This document shows, piece by piece, positions 24,501-39,106 of a DNA stretch of 64,000 nucleotides; the stretch's first letter is position 1, and the number at the start of each line of letters is the position of its first letter. The translations under genes were made by a program, and so were the position numbers. Location of the stretch: the NCBI GenBank assembly GCA_013396755.1, contig VWZF01002521.1, forward strand, positions 643,193 through 707,192. The letters run 5' to 3'. The notes beneath the pieces were generated by a model. That model worked only from the letters and a program-made list of their open reading frames with translations, did not search any database and was not told the DNA's origin. The stretch is from Sclerurus mexicanus. Lineage: Eukaryota; Chordata; Aves; Passeriformes; Furnariidae.

Positions 24501-27500
24501 AAATCCACTCCCTGAGAAAAGAAACTTCCTTGTCTTTCTGTGACATCTTTGTGAGTGATAGGAGGGGAGGGAGAATACGGAAATGTACAGCACTTGGCAC
24601 TGGTTACACCTCAAACTAGTTTTTCAACATTTTACAACCAGCTTTGGCCATGTGATCTATGTGGAAAGATAAACTGAGACATTTAATCCTATTTTTCTTT
24701 TTTTTTTTTTTTACCACAAGGAAGTGAATTTCATGTGGCTATGATCATTAAATTACAGTAAATTATTTGCCCACAAAAGGAAAAAAGACAGAACTGAGTG
24801 GTTTAACATAGGGGAGGCTGGGACAGGGCAGCTTTTTGTGACCAAATACCCTTCCCTAGCTTGAAAACTCGGTGAGCTTCACTGTTTCTCCCTGGCTGTG
24901 GCATTTAGGGACATGTCAGCTCATTCCAGGTGAGAATTGCAAACCATTTGCTTTTGCAACCAGAGTAAGAATAAGAACTTTCCAAAAGCCAATTGCTTTT
25001 TGAGCTAAAGCAGCAGCATTTTCCCATATGTAAGTTGTTAGGAAGATATTTAACACCATATCACCCTGGAAAGCAGCAAGCTTTACAATTTTTGCTTCAT
25101 CTCCAGAATATCATCAACTGTTGAAATGACAGCTGAGTGCCTGGTGAGCTGGGCACTCTGCTGTGCTGTGACAAGGCAAGCCGGTTCAGACCAACCAGAG
25201 GCACAGGTCTGCCTCCACCCTGGATCAGGAGCATCCTCCGGAGATGAGCATGTGTGGAGAGGCCAGGGGACACTCAGCAAGTTCCTCCTTATGAAGCATC
25301 TCCAGGGACCAGCATGCAGCTCCCACAGTCACAAGAGCAGTCCCTGCCCGAGACACTGTAGGCTGGGTTACAAGTAGGGGCATCCTCGGCAAGGCAATGG
25401 TTAATCCGCATTGTCAGCTGAGATGAGGACACAAGCTACGAAAATGTCAATGGAGAGGGAAAATGTTCAAGAAACTGTGCAGACCATGCCCGTGAGTCGC
25501 CCCCAGTGCAGTCTGTAGGGTACACGCTGGTTTTTCTGTTAGCACAGAGAACTGCCCACAGATGACTGACGGGTGTGATAGCAGCTGTCAGAGTGCCAGG
25601 CACTGGAGATGGTCTTCTCCAGAACTGGCAGTGGCATACTCGATGATTTCTGAGAACTGTGGCTTTTTGCTTGTGTTTTTTCTGTTTGGCTTCACGCCCA
25701 CATGCTAACACATACCAGTATCTTCTTTAGGGCAACATTAGCCCGATTATTTAAACAGCTTTTTGCTAAAGTCTGCTCAATCCATGGAAACGTCAACAAG
25801 ATAACAGCTAAACTAGAGAAGTACCTTCGTAAAGGCACTGCTGCTCTCCTTTGGAACATGCCAGCTGTACATTTGTGCAGGCTAAGCAGGGTTTTTTGTC
25901 TCAGGTGCTATGAGAGTATGACATCCAGGTTTCCAGACTGGAGCTGGCTCAGCTTTGACCAGCCCAGAGCAATGGCAGGTGAGCCACACACCACAGCCAC
26001 CTCAAACCATCCTCAGAGGACTGCTGCTGCCAGCCCAGTCTGGCTTCACCAGCCCCCACTGGCAAGGACCAGGACGGGCCAAAGGGGAGGAGTGAGGGCT
26101 TGTGTTTAATCACGCTCAACTTCCTGATGTGGTCTGCCACGTCCCCACAGGAATTATTGCACTGGCACAGAGAGAGGGTGAGCTGTGCAGTCCAAGGGAG
26201 TTCTGCAGGATCAGCCTGGCATCTGCTCCTGTCTCACCTGCCTCCATCCACAGGGTGACGGTGAAGGCACAGTGGCAGAAGCACACCTAGTGATAACCCT
26301 GGGCAGGTGAGCATGGCACAGCAGTGCAGCGTGAATGCCCTACCTTTGGCATAGAAAATATCTTGTACATGAATTTGAACAATGCCGCATTGGCCTCTGA
26401 CTGTTCCCATCAGACTGCTTCTGATGCTCAGTCCCAGCATTTTCTGCTATAAGCCATGTTTTATTAACTGGCAGCTCTTCTGCTCCCATTTATTCCGGCG
26501 AATAGGTTTTTTCCAAAGATAATTCTTGGGCCTAGCAGAGCCCCACATTCCCTGCCAACTGTGTTTCCCCCCGGGCTTGCTCCACCAAACTCCTCTGTTC
26601 TCCCCAGTCTCTCCTGCTTCTTGCACAACGGCATTACACATCTCCTCAAGGCTTAGGAGGGGCCACAGGGCTGGCAGCAAGTGCCATCAGTGAGAGAAGG
26701 ATCAAGCACCGATAACTTTTCCACACATCAGCGCTGCCCTGGCTGCTGCTCCCCCCAGCTTTCTCCTGCCGTAGTCTCAGGATCCTACTGATGGCAGGTC
26801 TCCCAGACACTGCAACCACTCCCTCATCTGCAAGAGGTTTAACTTCAGTTCACTTGAGCCATGGGTTTTCATGTCTGTAAAGGGGGAAATCTCCAGGGAG
26901 AGCTGACCTGGCCGTTGTGATCCGCAGAGGCTACTCTGCCTTTAAATAGGGAACAGACAAAAATATTAATGAAAAACAAAGGACAAACAGGCTTACTGTG
27001 GCATCACTCATCTGTGGATCTGATTTGATTGGTTTATCAGACTGCACCTTAGCAGAAGTATTTTCTTCTCATTTTACCACAACCATGGAAAATTCCTACC
27101 AAGAAGCATTTTAGAATTTGACTTTCACAAAACTTAGGAACACCTCAAAACTGTATAAGATAAGCGACCACATATAATAGTCTTAAATACTCATAACTCA
27201 ATGACTTTGTGTCTTTCATGACAAGTCTCTAAGAAGAGACTACTAAAACATCCTGGCACTGTGTATTATGGTGGGAAAAAAAAGAGAACATGCCTACCAG
27301 AAATATATTTCAGAATAGCCTTCCGATAGCTCAATTATAAATTTGAAAGCATTATTATAAATTAGGCTTGACAGGCTTTCCTAGAGTCGCTCTGTATTTT
27401 CCCATTGTTGATTCCAGTCTTACCAGAACAGTCTTTTTTTTTTTATTTATTTAGTCATTACCTGGCTATTTATGAATTGCTTAATCGATAAGCCCCAACA

Positions 27501-30500
27501 TGAGCAGAAGGGATGGCAGTATAGTCATTATCTGACAAAATTGTATCTATGTTCACTTCCAGAAGGTTTTTTTATTGCAGTCTGACATTACAACCCTGGT
27601 GTAACAGGCAGAACAATGTCATAGGGTTGAATGGGGCTTAGAGGTCTCAGGTCTTGTTCCCTGCAAGTTTTCCACTTTTGTTGAGTTTGACATGAAAGCA
27701 GCACAAAAGGGCCGGCACATGTGCGTGTGGGAACACACACCTCCCGAAACAAAAGATGAAAGCTACTCTTCTAATGAAACCAGAAGGGGGAAAGAAAAAA
27801 GTGAAGACAGAGTGGAAAAACCTGCAAGAGGTCAAGAAGGAAAACAAAGGGCAGCTTTATGCAAGCAGCTATTTTACTCCAGAAATGGGAGGGCTGGCTA
27901 AGGCACTGCTGTTCAGTACTTTTAATACAGAAATTCAGTGTAATGAGGGCTTTGCTTATACCAAGAAGATAATGGCAACCCAAACGATAGGATTTAATAG
28001 TAGATGAGTCTTGAGAGGGCGGAGAAAAGAAAGCAGACAAGGAATAGGGCTCTTCTTCTCAAAAGGCAGAGGAATGCTAAGGAAAATTGAGGTGATTCTC
28101 TACATTTGATTTTTCCACTTTGATCAGAAGGAACAAAAGCTTTTAATGAGTATTATAGGATCTATGGATCAAAAATAAAAGCCTGGTCCAAGTGAACTAA
28201 TATCACTAATTGGAAGGTAAATATAGCAATTACAATTTTCTAGTAAGAAAGCGACTTTGAGACAACTCACAGCTGGCATAATAGGCCCAAACTGATGAAA
28301 GCTAGAAATAGATACATTTAAATTGACATAAAAGGCTCAGTATCAAGGAAGAACTGATACAGGAACTAACAAATGATAACGCTGGGCAAACCATTGTAAG
28401 ATTTCTGCCAAAAAGCTGTTCAGAGGCATCCGTTTGAGCTGCATCCCAAACAGGACAGACACACAGGCGTTGAGCAAGCAGTGCTGCATTGGGCAGCCAT
28501 GTACTGCAGACCTGCCCCATCACTTCTGCTCCTGTGGGTTTGAGCTGCCAACACCTCCCCACTTGGTAGGAAGACTTATCCTGGCAGCTTACTGGATGAC
28601 AGCTTGCTAGCAGGCTGTTGCTAAATCAACTACTGTAGTGAAATTTTGATTTTTGGTTGGACATTCCCACTATAAGGAACCTCGTGAAATGACGGTTCTG
28701 GTCCATTGTAGTATGAGTGGTTTTTTAGCAGAACAGAGACAACTGTCACTGCTTTAAACACTTGTTTCTACTCTTGCTCAGCCCAAACCACAAAGTTGTT
28801 TGAAATCGCCCAACTTGCTTGCTACTACAAGGAATGCTAAGAGAGAAGATGGTATAGCCCAGAATGAGTGGTGTAGAAGAAGCAGAGTGATGGATTTGTT
28901 TCCATGCCATTTACAACCTAACAGGAAATGCATTAATTCCCCAGGAAGATCTTTCCACCTCTTAGCAGCTGTTAAAATTTATGGGCATCTGTGCTGACTC
29001 TGATGCAGGACCCGTTTAGTCCAACATTTAGTGTCCAGTAATGGCAGATGTCAAAAGCCAGGAAAAAGAAAGAACAGGGTGAGTTTATCTACAGTGCCCC
29101 AGCACTCCTTCAGCCTTCAGGCTCTTCCATCTAGGGGATTTCTGCAGATGAACATGTTTTCTGTTTATTTAGTTAACTGTAAACAGACAAGTACTCTCTC
29201 TTTCAAGTCAAACTTCAGGCAGCTCAATCAGCCATTCTTCTTTTTCATTTTACATAAGTACTTTGTACATTCCTCTTCTTGTCATACAGTTGCTTCCATT
29301 TAAACTATACGTGACTTTCCTGGGCCTGAAATATAGAAGGAGAATAATGTCTCATTGTGGGAAGGAACACTCACCTTTAGAGACAGTAGTAATTATTCTG
29401 ACATGCTGACCTGTCCAGCAGAACCTCCTCTGCAATTCTTATTTTGTCCTGTTTTTTGAGACACTAAACTCAGTTTAGAGCAACGTGTCCTTGAAAATCT
29501 CATCTTGAGCACTTTTGAAAATATTGGTATTTGCTGCCATTGATTTTAAGACAGGAGTTATGGATGAAAGAGCAACTTTCCACAAGGCAATTCAAGATTA
29601 GCATATTGAGAAAGAGCAGTCACACTCTGTCCACAGGAACAATTAAATCTTGCAACATCCCCAATATTGCAGAGAGTGATCCGTATTGGCAGGTAGATGA
29701 CAACTTCAGTGCCAGGTGTTGCCTCAATAGGTGCTCAGGCTATTCAGATCATGCCTGAACACTGTACTGGTTAGGAGTACAGCCTGCCAGCTGGCAGAAA
29801 TGGAGCAGATGTAATGGACATACTGGACATAGTACCGCTCATGTATCCAGTATATCCTGTGCACAAGGGTCAAAAAGGCTGGCTTCAGCTGGGAATCTCA
29901 TCTACTCAAGATCAAGTACAAGGATATGCTGCAAATTATTTCCGAGTTGGGAAGTGATGGAGCAGAGGAGCTGTGAAGCTGGCTTTAGGAAAATTTATGT
30001 GCAGTGACTAAGTGAAAAAAAGAGAAGACATGAGGACTGGATGTTCTGGAAAGAGAAGGAAGGCAAAAGCATTTTAAAAATAACTGTGAATGTTGCCGTT
30101 AGATCTTGTTTGGAGACCCTTTTCCTAAAGCTGCCCTGTTATGACATGCTGCCTAAAGAGCTGCTTCAAAAGTACGTTTAATCATTGCATTCATTTTCTG
30201 TGCTAAAACATAATCCAGCAAAGGCACTGGAAACAGCTGAAATGAGTTTTTCCCCAGTACAACAGGACATAGATATTACAGTGTACGTTCCTCCTCCATG
30301 TGCTCTGCAAAATCCCCACAGGCTTGGACTTGCAGGGAGAAGAAGAGCAGGGGCTGATCAGGCCCAGGGCTGCAGCTGCAGCACCCTGGCTCCAGCCCCA
30401 CTGCCTGAGCTGGGGTACTGCACTGGGATACAGATGAGCCTCTAGCTGAGTCTCTAACACAAGTACAGAAGTACCTACAAAGTACTTTGAAGGTCAAAAT

Positions 30501-30569
30501 GTTCACACTACTTATTTTCGATAAACTCTTGTAAGCATTTCAGGATTCTCCCATCTAATGTACTACATC
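21527..30569. other. intergenic DNA, no gene recognised
   Basis: About 9 kb between two CR1 copies. Short frames on both strands lack splice logic and family resemblance. Poly-T runs occur near 23199-23210 and 24697-24711. Nothing else is supported by eye. Confidence 0.4.
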
Positions 30570-31075
30570 TGGTACTGCATCCATCTGGGGCCCCCAACAT
30601 AAGAAGGATGTGGACCTGCTGGAATAAGTCCAGAGGAAGGCCACAAAGATGATGAGACTGCAGCACCTCTCCTATGAAGACAGGCTGAGAGAGTTGGGGT
30701 TGTTTGGCCTGGAGAAGAGAGGGCTACCAGGAAGACCTTATAGCAGCCTTTCAGTACCTAAAGGGGGCCTAAAAGAGAGCTGGAGCAGGACTTTTCAAAA
30801 GGGCATATAGTAATAGGACAAGGGGAATGGCTTTGAACTCAGAGGGTAGATTTAGATTAGATAATAGGATGGAATTTTTTACTATGAGGGTGGTGAGGCA
30901 CTGAAACAGGTTGCCCAGAGAAACTGGGGATGATCCATCCCTGGAAGTGTTCAAGGCCAGGTTGGATAGGGATTTGAGCATCCTGGTCTAGTGGAAGGTG
31001 CCCCTGCCCATGGCAGCGGGTTGGAACTAGGTGATCTTTAGGGTCCTTTCCAACCCAAACCATTCTATGAGTCTA
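30570..31075 (+). mobile_element. CR1 LINE 3' fragment
   Basis: Begins in the CR1 coding tail (catccatctggggcccccaa, then gtccagaggaaggccacaaa) and runs to the 3' end (tggatagggatttgagcatcctggtctagtggaaggtgcc, ttccaacccaaaccattctatg). It carries many substitutions and stops. Confidence 0.92.
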
Positions 31076-34000
31076 CGAATGCAATGATTACCTCTTGCCT
31101 TGTGATTCATATAACCATAAGTATACTTTACTGCCTAGTTTTAAACTCATAAGCTACATTTTACAGCTACCAGAGAGGTTTTGCTGCAACTGCCTTGGAG
31201 ATGCTCTTGGCAGAAAAGGCAAGGCTGCACTGCTAGTCCATAGGGACCCCAGACCGTAAAGAGGAGATAGATGAGACATCCCTGGGCTGATCACCTCTGC
31301 ACGTAGTGGCCTTCTCTTCTGCAACTGGCTGGAGAGTTTTCTAAAATTCAGTAAGCGTCAGCACATCACCATGACCAGCTATACTGCAACAACTCCCGAA
31401 AAGCTGTGATGCCACCTCTGCAATGCTGTACCCAGCAATAAAACGCAGTAAGTACCGCCTTGGCAAAGATATGCAGAAAGGGACAGCATGCAGAAGGGAC
31501 AGGGGCATTCACTTCTGCACATCCTCCCCACCACCATCTGTTCCAAACAGCTCACATAAAGGGCCGTTCTGCATGATTTGGGATTAACTCAGCTCTACCT
31601 GCCCTGCTGAACTCTGCCAGTACAACTGGCAGGAGATGGCCCTGTGCATTTCAGTGCAAGGGAGCAAAGGCTAACCAGGAGTGCCAGATGGAAGGAACAG
31701 GGAGAACCCAGGTTTCTATGAAGATACACTGGTGCTAGCTTGCTCCTTGTTCCCTTAAATATGAACAGGTTAGTTAAAGGCACTGGATCCCCTATTTGCG
31801 CTTCAATGTAGCTTTAGAAAGTGTTTGTGACCCTCAGAAGCACACACTTCCATGACTAAGTTGTCTGAAGGGGCTAGAGTGAACACTGAGTGCTGGGTTG
31901 TGTGGCTTTAGGCACCAAAACACGTTGTTTTATTCTCAGGCTTTGTTCCAACTTCATCAGCCTGGAGATGTACCTAGCAACAGCACGCCTTCCAGTCTCA
32001 TGAAGCAGAGGAAGGCACCTATACAACACACAGTTCAGGATTGGTTTTATGTTTGACAAAGCTGTTTCTACCATCTGATTGTGCCCCAGTAAAATTAGAG
32101 GTTCTTAACCCAACTCTGAGATGTGATGCAAAAATTGGATGGAAGTCAACTACAAAGGCAAAAGAGTCTTTCTTTATGATGAAACCTCATGAGAGTAATT
32201 AATTTAATCAGCAGACTTCAACACCACCTTTCATAACCTGAAATGTACCAAGAGGTTAAGCTATTGGGGCCAAGTTATCTTTGTGACCTTTACCACCAGG
32301 AAAATTTACAAACGGCAATTAGTAGTTTCAGAGGATGAAAAAATTAACCCAGATAGAAAGCATGTAATAAACCTCTGGCATTTAACTTAGCAAGGCTGAA
32401 GCAAAAAAGCCAAGGCTAGGCTGTGCTACACCCACCAACAGCAGCAAAAAGAATTAGCATTGATCTTCTTAGAAGAACAGGTTTGCAAAACATCAGTTGT
32501 TATATGCCAAGGTCATAAAAGTAAACCCATTTATTTCACACAGGATCCAGAGTTGTTGGACAGTATTTAAGAGAACAAAAGCAAACTATGAGTGATTGTA
32601 TAGATCCTTGATAAGATACTTTTTCTCCTAGTTTTGCAGTGAACCTTGGAACTCCAGCTTGGTACCAGAGTAAAACCCTTTTCTCTCAATAGCGTGCAAT
32701 TAGGTGAATTACTTGTATAGATAAAGCTGCTCTTTGCAGAAATCTTACTCGTAGTGAGACAGCATAATCCACAGCAGTGATAAAAAGAGAGGAAGCTCAT
32801 GTACCAGGTAAAAAGTAATAACATTCTAACAAAGCTGCATTTTGTTTGGCACACCCTCCCCACTGCAGCTCTTCCTGGATAAAATGAGTTCTCCATTTCC
32901 TTTCTGTGTAGATTTAATCCATTTTAGGATAAATCTTTATCTCTATAATACAAATTGCCTGTGTTTGTTTATTCAGCAATAACACCTGGTGCACCTGAAG
33001 GGTCAGCACGTGAAAAGCACAGAGCTGTAGGTAAGCCAAACACACTTATGGGACACCTTCAGAGCAGTGGTCTTGCTCCCAGGCCATGAAACACTCATGG
33101 CTGCCAGCAGCCTCAGCTGCACCCAGAGCTTAACCAAAGCAGCTATTCTAGCACAATGCTCTGTTTCTACAAGTACCATCTCTAAATTTTTCAAGAGATG
33201 CTTAATTTTGAAAGAAAAAACCCAAACAATTAGAGTTGTTAAGTAAAAGGAATAGGGAAATCACTAATGATACACAATATCTTAGCTAAGCACCTCTACT
33301 ATACAGAGCAGGCAATGAAAAAAACCTGCTATCACTCTGTTCGGCCTTGTATTGACCTCCATCTGAAGCAAGTTGTTCACACACCCTGCAACAAAAAACC
33401 CTAGGCTGCTTACTGATGGGCAAGCCACAAGAGCAGGCCTCAGTCAAAGCAAGCTCAGCAGCAGGAGGACCATGGCCCAGAGATATAATCATATTTTGGT
33501 GCCTTCTTTTTAATCTGAAGCATCTCATCAAAACTAGATGTCACGCCACTGCAGAGCTGGCCATTGGCTCTCTCTAGTCCCACCATCCATGTGCAAAACC
33601 TTCAACTTCAGGTCCCACTGCATCCCTGCAAGGCTTCCTTCTTTTGAGTTCACTGTAACTTTTCAGATATCCTGTATGGACAGAAATTTTTAAAATCAGT
33701 AATTGTGCTGTAGTCCTTCACTATAGGCAGGTCTTCAGGTATTTAATGGATTCAAGCCAATACTCATACAGATCTGATTAACATTTACCTTCCTGTTCCA
33801 GCTATTTTTTCTCTTTTGTTGATTTTTTTAAAGAAAATGCAAGTTACAGAGCACCAATGTACCAGTCACAGCTGCAGCACAGTGGAAATAAGAGCGACTG
33901 ATGTTTTGCTGCTGCACAAAGATGAAGTCCTGCTCCCCAAGCTGGCTGTATGACCATTCAAGCAAATACACCCAGACTGAAGACAGCCTGTTAGCATCTG

Positions 34001-34354
34001 CAGCCATTCTGCCTCCTCAGCAGCACTGCCTCCTGCCTCTGCTGTGTGCATGGAGAGGTTCATGTGTGAGTGCCTCTGGAGCAGAGCAGGAAGGGGAAGG
34101 AGCCACCTGCCTGGCTGGGCTCAAGCAGATCACCTGCAAAGAGCAGAAGGAAGTACGATGGAGACAGTGTCATGGGGGAAGGTTAGAGTACAGACAAGGA
34201 CCAGGCTGAAGTTGAAGTGCTGTGGATCTCTTGAACTAGACCAAATTACCTCCAACACAGTCTTATTTCATCTATTACCTCATAGGCGTAGTTGCACAGT
34301 CTCTACACTCCAGGAATCCTCCAGAGGATTGTAATCTGATGTATTGTGAAAGTT
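31076..34354. other. intergenic DNA, nothing recognised
   Basis: AT-rich, no coding or repeat signature that I can support. Confidence 0.4.
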
Positions 34355-34848
34355 CAAGTTGGGTTAACCCTGGCCAGACACCAGGTGCCCACTATGCCAC
34401 TAAAGGCAGTTTAATAAAGCAAAAGCAAAGGCTGTGCACGGAAGCAAAGGAAAACAAAAGATTTATTTTTTTTTCCACTTCCCATCAGGAGGTGCTGTCC
34501 AACTACTTCCTGGGAAGCTGGGCTTCACTACACATAGCACTTGCCATGGAAGAAAAATTCCCCCTTCTGCCCCCCTTCCTCCTAGCTTTTATCGCTGAGC
34601 AGATGTCATATGTTATGGAATATTCCTCTGGTCAGTGAATCAGCTGTCCTGGCTTTGTTCCTTCCCAAGATCATGCCCACCTCCAGCCTGCTGCTGAGAG
34701 GGACTGTTGGAGTGACAGCCTTGATGCAGTGAAGCTCTGCTCAACAGCAGCCAAAAGGGAGGTGTGTTATTGACACTTTTCTAGCTACCGATACAAAGGA
34801 CAGCCCTGTGAGGGCTGCCATGGGGAAAATTAACTCCACAGCCTTGCC
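34355..34848 (-). mobile_element. solo LTR of avian ERVL-type element, minus orientation
   Basis: On the minus strand it starts near 34848 with ggagttaattttcccc and ends near 34360 with a ggtgtctggccagggttaacc segment. In between are ctgaccagaggaatattccataacatatgac (TATA-proximal area), agcgataaaagct (TATA-like box) and ctttattaaactgcc (poly(A) region). These match in order the avian ERVL-class LTR consensus that I remember. No gag or pol is attached, so it is a solo LTR or remnant. Confidence 0.75.
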
Positions 34849-37264
34849 AAGGGCTCGAGTTCCTCCTGCCGTAGCACCCAATGCCTCCAGCACTGGGCAT
34901 TTTCTCTTGGTCCCAGCAATATACCAGACTATCCTGACCAGGTGTAGTGACCAGCCTCCACTGCTCATGAAGCCTTAATCTGCAGTCCTTCGAGAACTAA
35001 CAGACTACCTCAAATCAGACCTGTCCCTATGACTGTTAGCCCCAGGATCACACTATAAATTAAAGCATGGCTTCTGAAGAAGTAGAGAAGCAGCCTTTCA
35101 GAACTGCAGTCCTTGCACTTGCCCATAGGATAGAATTCTTCCTTTACTTAGTCCTTAATGAAAGATTAACAGGAACAACTCTGCTAACAGGGTACCAAGG
35201 CTAAATCACTTGTTGCATCTTGGAGAGAACAGCACTTTTAAGAGTTAAGAGCAGGAGAGGTTTCTTGGGGTTTGTCTTTAAAAAATTGTCTACAAGCATG
35301 GCCTTGAATCCCCCCAGCAACTAGAACAGCACTTGTATGACCCCTAGAGGTCTCAGGATTTAGGTGAGGAACTAACTCTGCAAGAGGAAGTTTTGAAAAG
35401 TGCTTTCCCAGCAGAGACACTTGGGCCCTGGACTCATTTTTATCACCACCCTTCACCTCACCACCCCTCCTCAGAGGGCAGGACCTCCAGACTGGTTTGC
35501 TGCTGATGCCTCAGGAACCAAGGGTCTCAGGGTAATGCTCCTACAGACACAAAACTTGCCGGCTTGAAGTCCTGCTGAGAATTCATGCAGCTCAAGGGTG
35601 CTGTGCCAAATAGACACTTATCCAGCCCACTCCACTTTGAACTATGGTGTTGAGAAATGCTGTTTGTTACAGTTCAAACAATCTCTGCAAGGTAGTGAAC
35701 ATGGCATTCAAAAGCAGAACTGAGGCGGTGTACCTGAAGGTGACTAAGTTCTTCCCATGTCCCTGAGCTCATTTGCACTCCACTACTGTTTCAGTGCAAG
35801 GGGTGAGAAACCAGTCTACCCTTGGGTTTGGGATGTTAGTGTCAGATCTTTTTGATAAAGTTTTTCATAAACTCTCATCCTCTACCTGTGAGGGATAGGA
35901 TCATCTCATGATCACCATTCTGTTTTCAGCTATGCTAAAAACACTAGATAAAAGCAACACAAGTTTCATTCACCTCATATATCTTGCTGGCAGTCACCTA
36001 GAATATTAAAATGCTAAACAAAAGTAGGCACAACCTGCAGGACAGAATAATACACTTAAAACAGATGTGAACCATGTCAGGCCTCCTGTGGAGGAAGCTA
36101 CCAACTTTCTGTGAAAAAGTGGGTGAGCTGGACGGAAAATTATTTGAATAATCATGGTGCCAGAAGGAATTTAGGGCTATGAAATAGCCCAGAGGAAGCC
36201 AACATCCCAGACTATATAAGTGACAATCTTCATACTGAGGGCCACCAGACACCTACTTTTGGGTACTGAGCAGAGAGATGAAGTGGAACTACTTTACTGG
36301 TAGGTGATCACAGTGGGTCCTCAGGGTCCCACCTATCCATCAAGCTGGTGAAGACTTGGACACATCATCATGACTCAAGGTAAGTTGGCACCCTTGCCCT
36401 TGACTGAGACAGTAACCTACCCCAAAACAGACTTTCTGCTGCTGTACAGCCACAGGGCAGGGGCTGTGTTGGACTCACTGGCAGTCCATCCCTGGATCTG
36501 GGCTGGCCAGTGAATGGGATGTACAATGAAAGTAGCTATTCAACAGCTAGAACATGTTCTAGTGAACTCACTGGTGCTGAATGATTGTCTCACTATTTTA
36601 TATTTTTCACCTCATGTTTAGTTAGATTTTCCCCTCTCTTTTCTTCATTTTGCAAACATTATGTAGCATTATTTTGCAATATAAATATGTCTGCTGTCAT
36701 CCTCTAACCAACTGTGGCCCTATGGAAGTCACACCATCACCTTCATCCCCACTGAACATGGACTCCATGTTATAGCCAACTGCTTTATCTGTGAAGGTCT
36801 TTTCTAACTTCTGGAGGCTGTTCCAGATGACTTTACCATCTATTTAACTTTATTGTTAAGAGGCCATTTTTGCTATAGTGAAACACTAGCAAAAAGGCAC
36901 TCCTGTCACTGAAATGTAATAAGCAGCTTGGTGACGTTCAGCTAGAACTGAAAATACAGAATGAATAAAGAAGGGCCAGATGTATTACTTACCTATGGCA
37001 CGCTAACAGAACCATACAGATGTATGCATTAATCACAGTATCGTTCTTTATTTGTTCATTCTATATTGTCTCAAAAATCTCCTGCTAACATGTTCCTAAG
37101 CAGGCTAATGGAGAATTCAAAAGCATACAAAACTAGAATACAGTTATACAGTATTTAAGAGCACTATTAATCAAAGTTGACTGGTAGTGGTGACACATAG
37201 CAAGGAAATACCCAGCGAATCCCAGTTTAATCGTTCTATCCATTGAAACACTCTTTTTAAACAG
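34849..37264. other. intergenic DNA, nothing recognised
   Basis: No supported coding or repeat feature. Confidence 0.4.
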
Positions 37265-37511
37265 AATCCAAACTTTATTGTGAGTAGCTGTGCGAATGTC
37301 AAGGTGTGGAGGGAGACCGGGAATTGGGATATCTCAGATGGAAGAGAAGCAACGCCGACTAACCGGACTTTACAAGATTCACAATATGGAAATGGACATT
37401 ACGAGGGAAGAGTTTATTAATGATGTTTAATATAGCCGGCTAGTTTTATATTGTTAATTGTAATAATAAGTAGGATTGTTCCCTATTGGTTGGTTTCATG
37501 AGGGGACTGTT
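37265..37511 (-). mobile_element. LTR-like segment with CCAAT, TATA and poly(A) signals
   Basis: On the minus strand a CCAAT box (37489-37485), a TATAAAA box (37450-37444) and an AATAAA signal (37418-37413) occur in the order and spacing of a retroviral U3-R region. They are followed by a more CpG-containing stretch (gtccggttagtcggcgttgc) and a final aataaag near 37276. The family is not recognised and no target-site duplication was found. An N at 37511 lies at the edge. Confidence 0.45.
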
Positions 37512-38847
37512 NCAAGACAATGAAGCTCAATTTGCACAGGCCAAACTAGATACAAACTCCTCTTCTCCCTTCCACGTGGCTGGACTTGTCTCTAACAAAG
37601 AAGAGAGATTTATCCTTTTTAGTAGACTTCAGAGAACAGAGAGGAAAGAAATGTTCAGCTTGCTCTACTCCTTTAATTGACCTCTAGGTCACTCACTCTG
37701 CCTGCAAGTACAAAGGAGCTGGCTGCACACAAACTCCTGAGGTCACCTTTGGTCCTATATCCTGTCGCTGATGAAAAGATTTTAAGAAGGAAAACAAGAG
37801 TCAATATATTCTTTTCTTCAATAAGTAATAGAAGTTTGTAAGAAAAGATGGATTCTTCCCAGTTTTACAAACAGAATGAAAGGAGTTCCCTTTCACCCTG
37901 TAGTCTCCTTTTCCCATCTCCTAAACAATCACATCACAGCTTTTCTGCTCTTCCGATTGGGGCTGATGCCCAAACAAGAGTTCTTGCCACACTTCTGCAT
38001 TTCTTGAGAAACAACTTTGAGATATTTGCCATAATTCTGGCAGGGTCAGAGAACCAAGCTTTGTTAAGCAGTGGAGAAAACATGCAGATGCATATGATGT
38101 GACATTTGTATTTCTCAAACATGGTGAAAATCACTTCTCTATCTCATGACATCTGTTATTGTTCAGGTTGATCCTTTTGGGTTTAGTTTGACTCCTCAGG
38201 CTGCAATTTCCACAAACAGATTTCCTAGGTAAGGAAAGGCTTCTCCCTACCTTTCTGCACTACTGGAAATGCAACACCCCAACATTCCATTATGCTTCAG
38301 CTCTGTAATTCTGCTTGTGAAGACAGCAGTGAAGGCATCACAAAAGATAGCTTATACTTCTCATTTTAAAACAGACTCAATAGAAGAGAGGAGAGGTGAT
38401 CTCTCTGCCAAGAGATGGTACAACAAAAGAATCTGTCAGCTCATTCCTCAAAGGCCTCTACAGCACACAGATCCCAAATGGTATTTTTACAGCATCATTG
38501 TTTTCCTCAGTAAATATAAAGTCATCCTGCTGCCTTCATGTTAAGCAGAGTTACTCCAACAAGTGCATAAATAGCTATTTTTCCATTACTATAATCATGG
38601 TCATTCATCATTTCTGGATTTAATCTCCCTCAGAGGTTACTGGATCTATGCACAACACACACAAATTAAAAAGGGAGAGACCAAGACAGATAAAAGTACA
38701 TTAAACAGTCCTGTGTCCACTCAGCACTAGAGTTTTCACATACAGTTCTGACTACTAAGACACATGGTTGATTTGGAGCAAGTTTCTTCTTGCTGAAATA
38801 GCTAAATACAGAGATATACAAACCACATGACAGATACACAAACAACA
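37512..38847. other. intergenic DNA, nothing recognised
   Basis: Short frames only. A single ambiguous base (N) sits at 37511 on its left edge. Confidence 0.4.
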
Positions 38848-39106
38848 GGGCTAGAGGACATTGCCTTAAAATGTGCCAGGGGAGGTTCAGGCTGGACATC
38901 AGGAGGAATTTCTTTGTGGAAAGGGTTGTCAGGCATTGGAACAAACTGCCCAGGGAGGTGGTGGAGTCATGATCCCTAGAGGTGTTCAGGAAAAAACTGG
39001 ACATGACACTAAGTGCCATGATCTAGTTGACAAGGTTGGTGATCAGTCAAAGGTTGGACTTGATGATCTCAGAGTCCTTTTCCAGCCTAAAGAGTCTGTG
39101 GTTCTG
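38848..39106 (+). mobile_element. CR1 LINE 3' fragment
   Basis: Carries ttaaaatgtgccaggggagg, ggctggacatcaggaggaat and the tail ggacttgatgatctcagagtccttttccagcc, the standard CR1 3' sequence. The terminal octamers are eroded (gtggttctg). Confidence 0.9.

Noticed and set aside
34339..34638. 99-codon plus-strand frame
   Set aside because: Lies antisense within the ERVL-type LTR.
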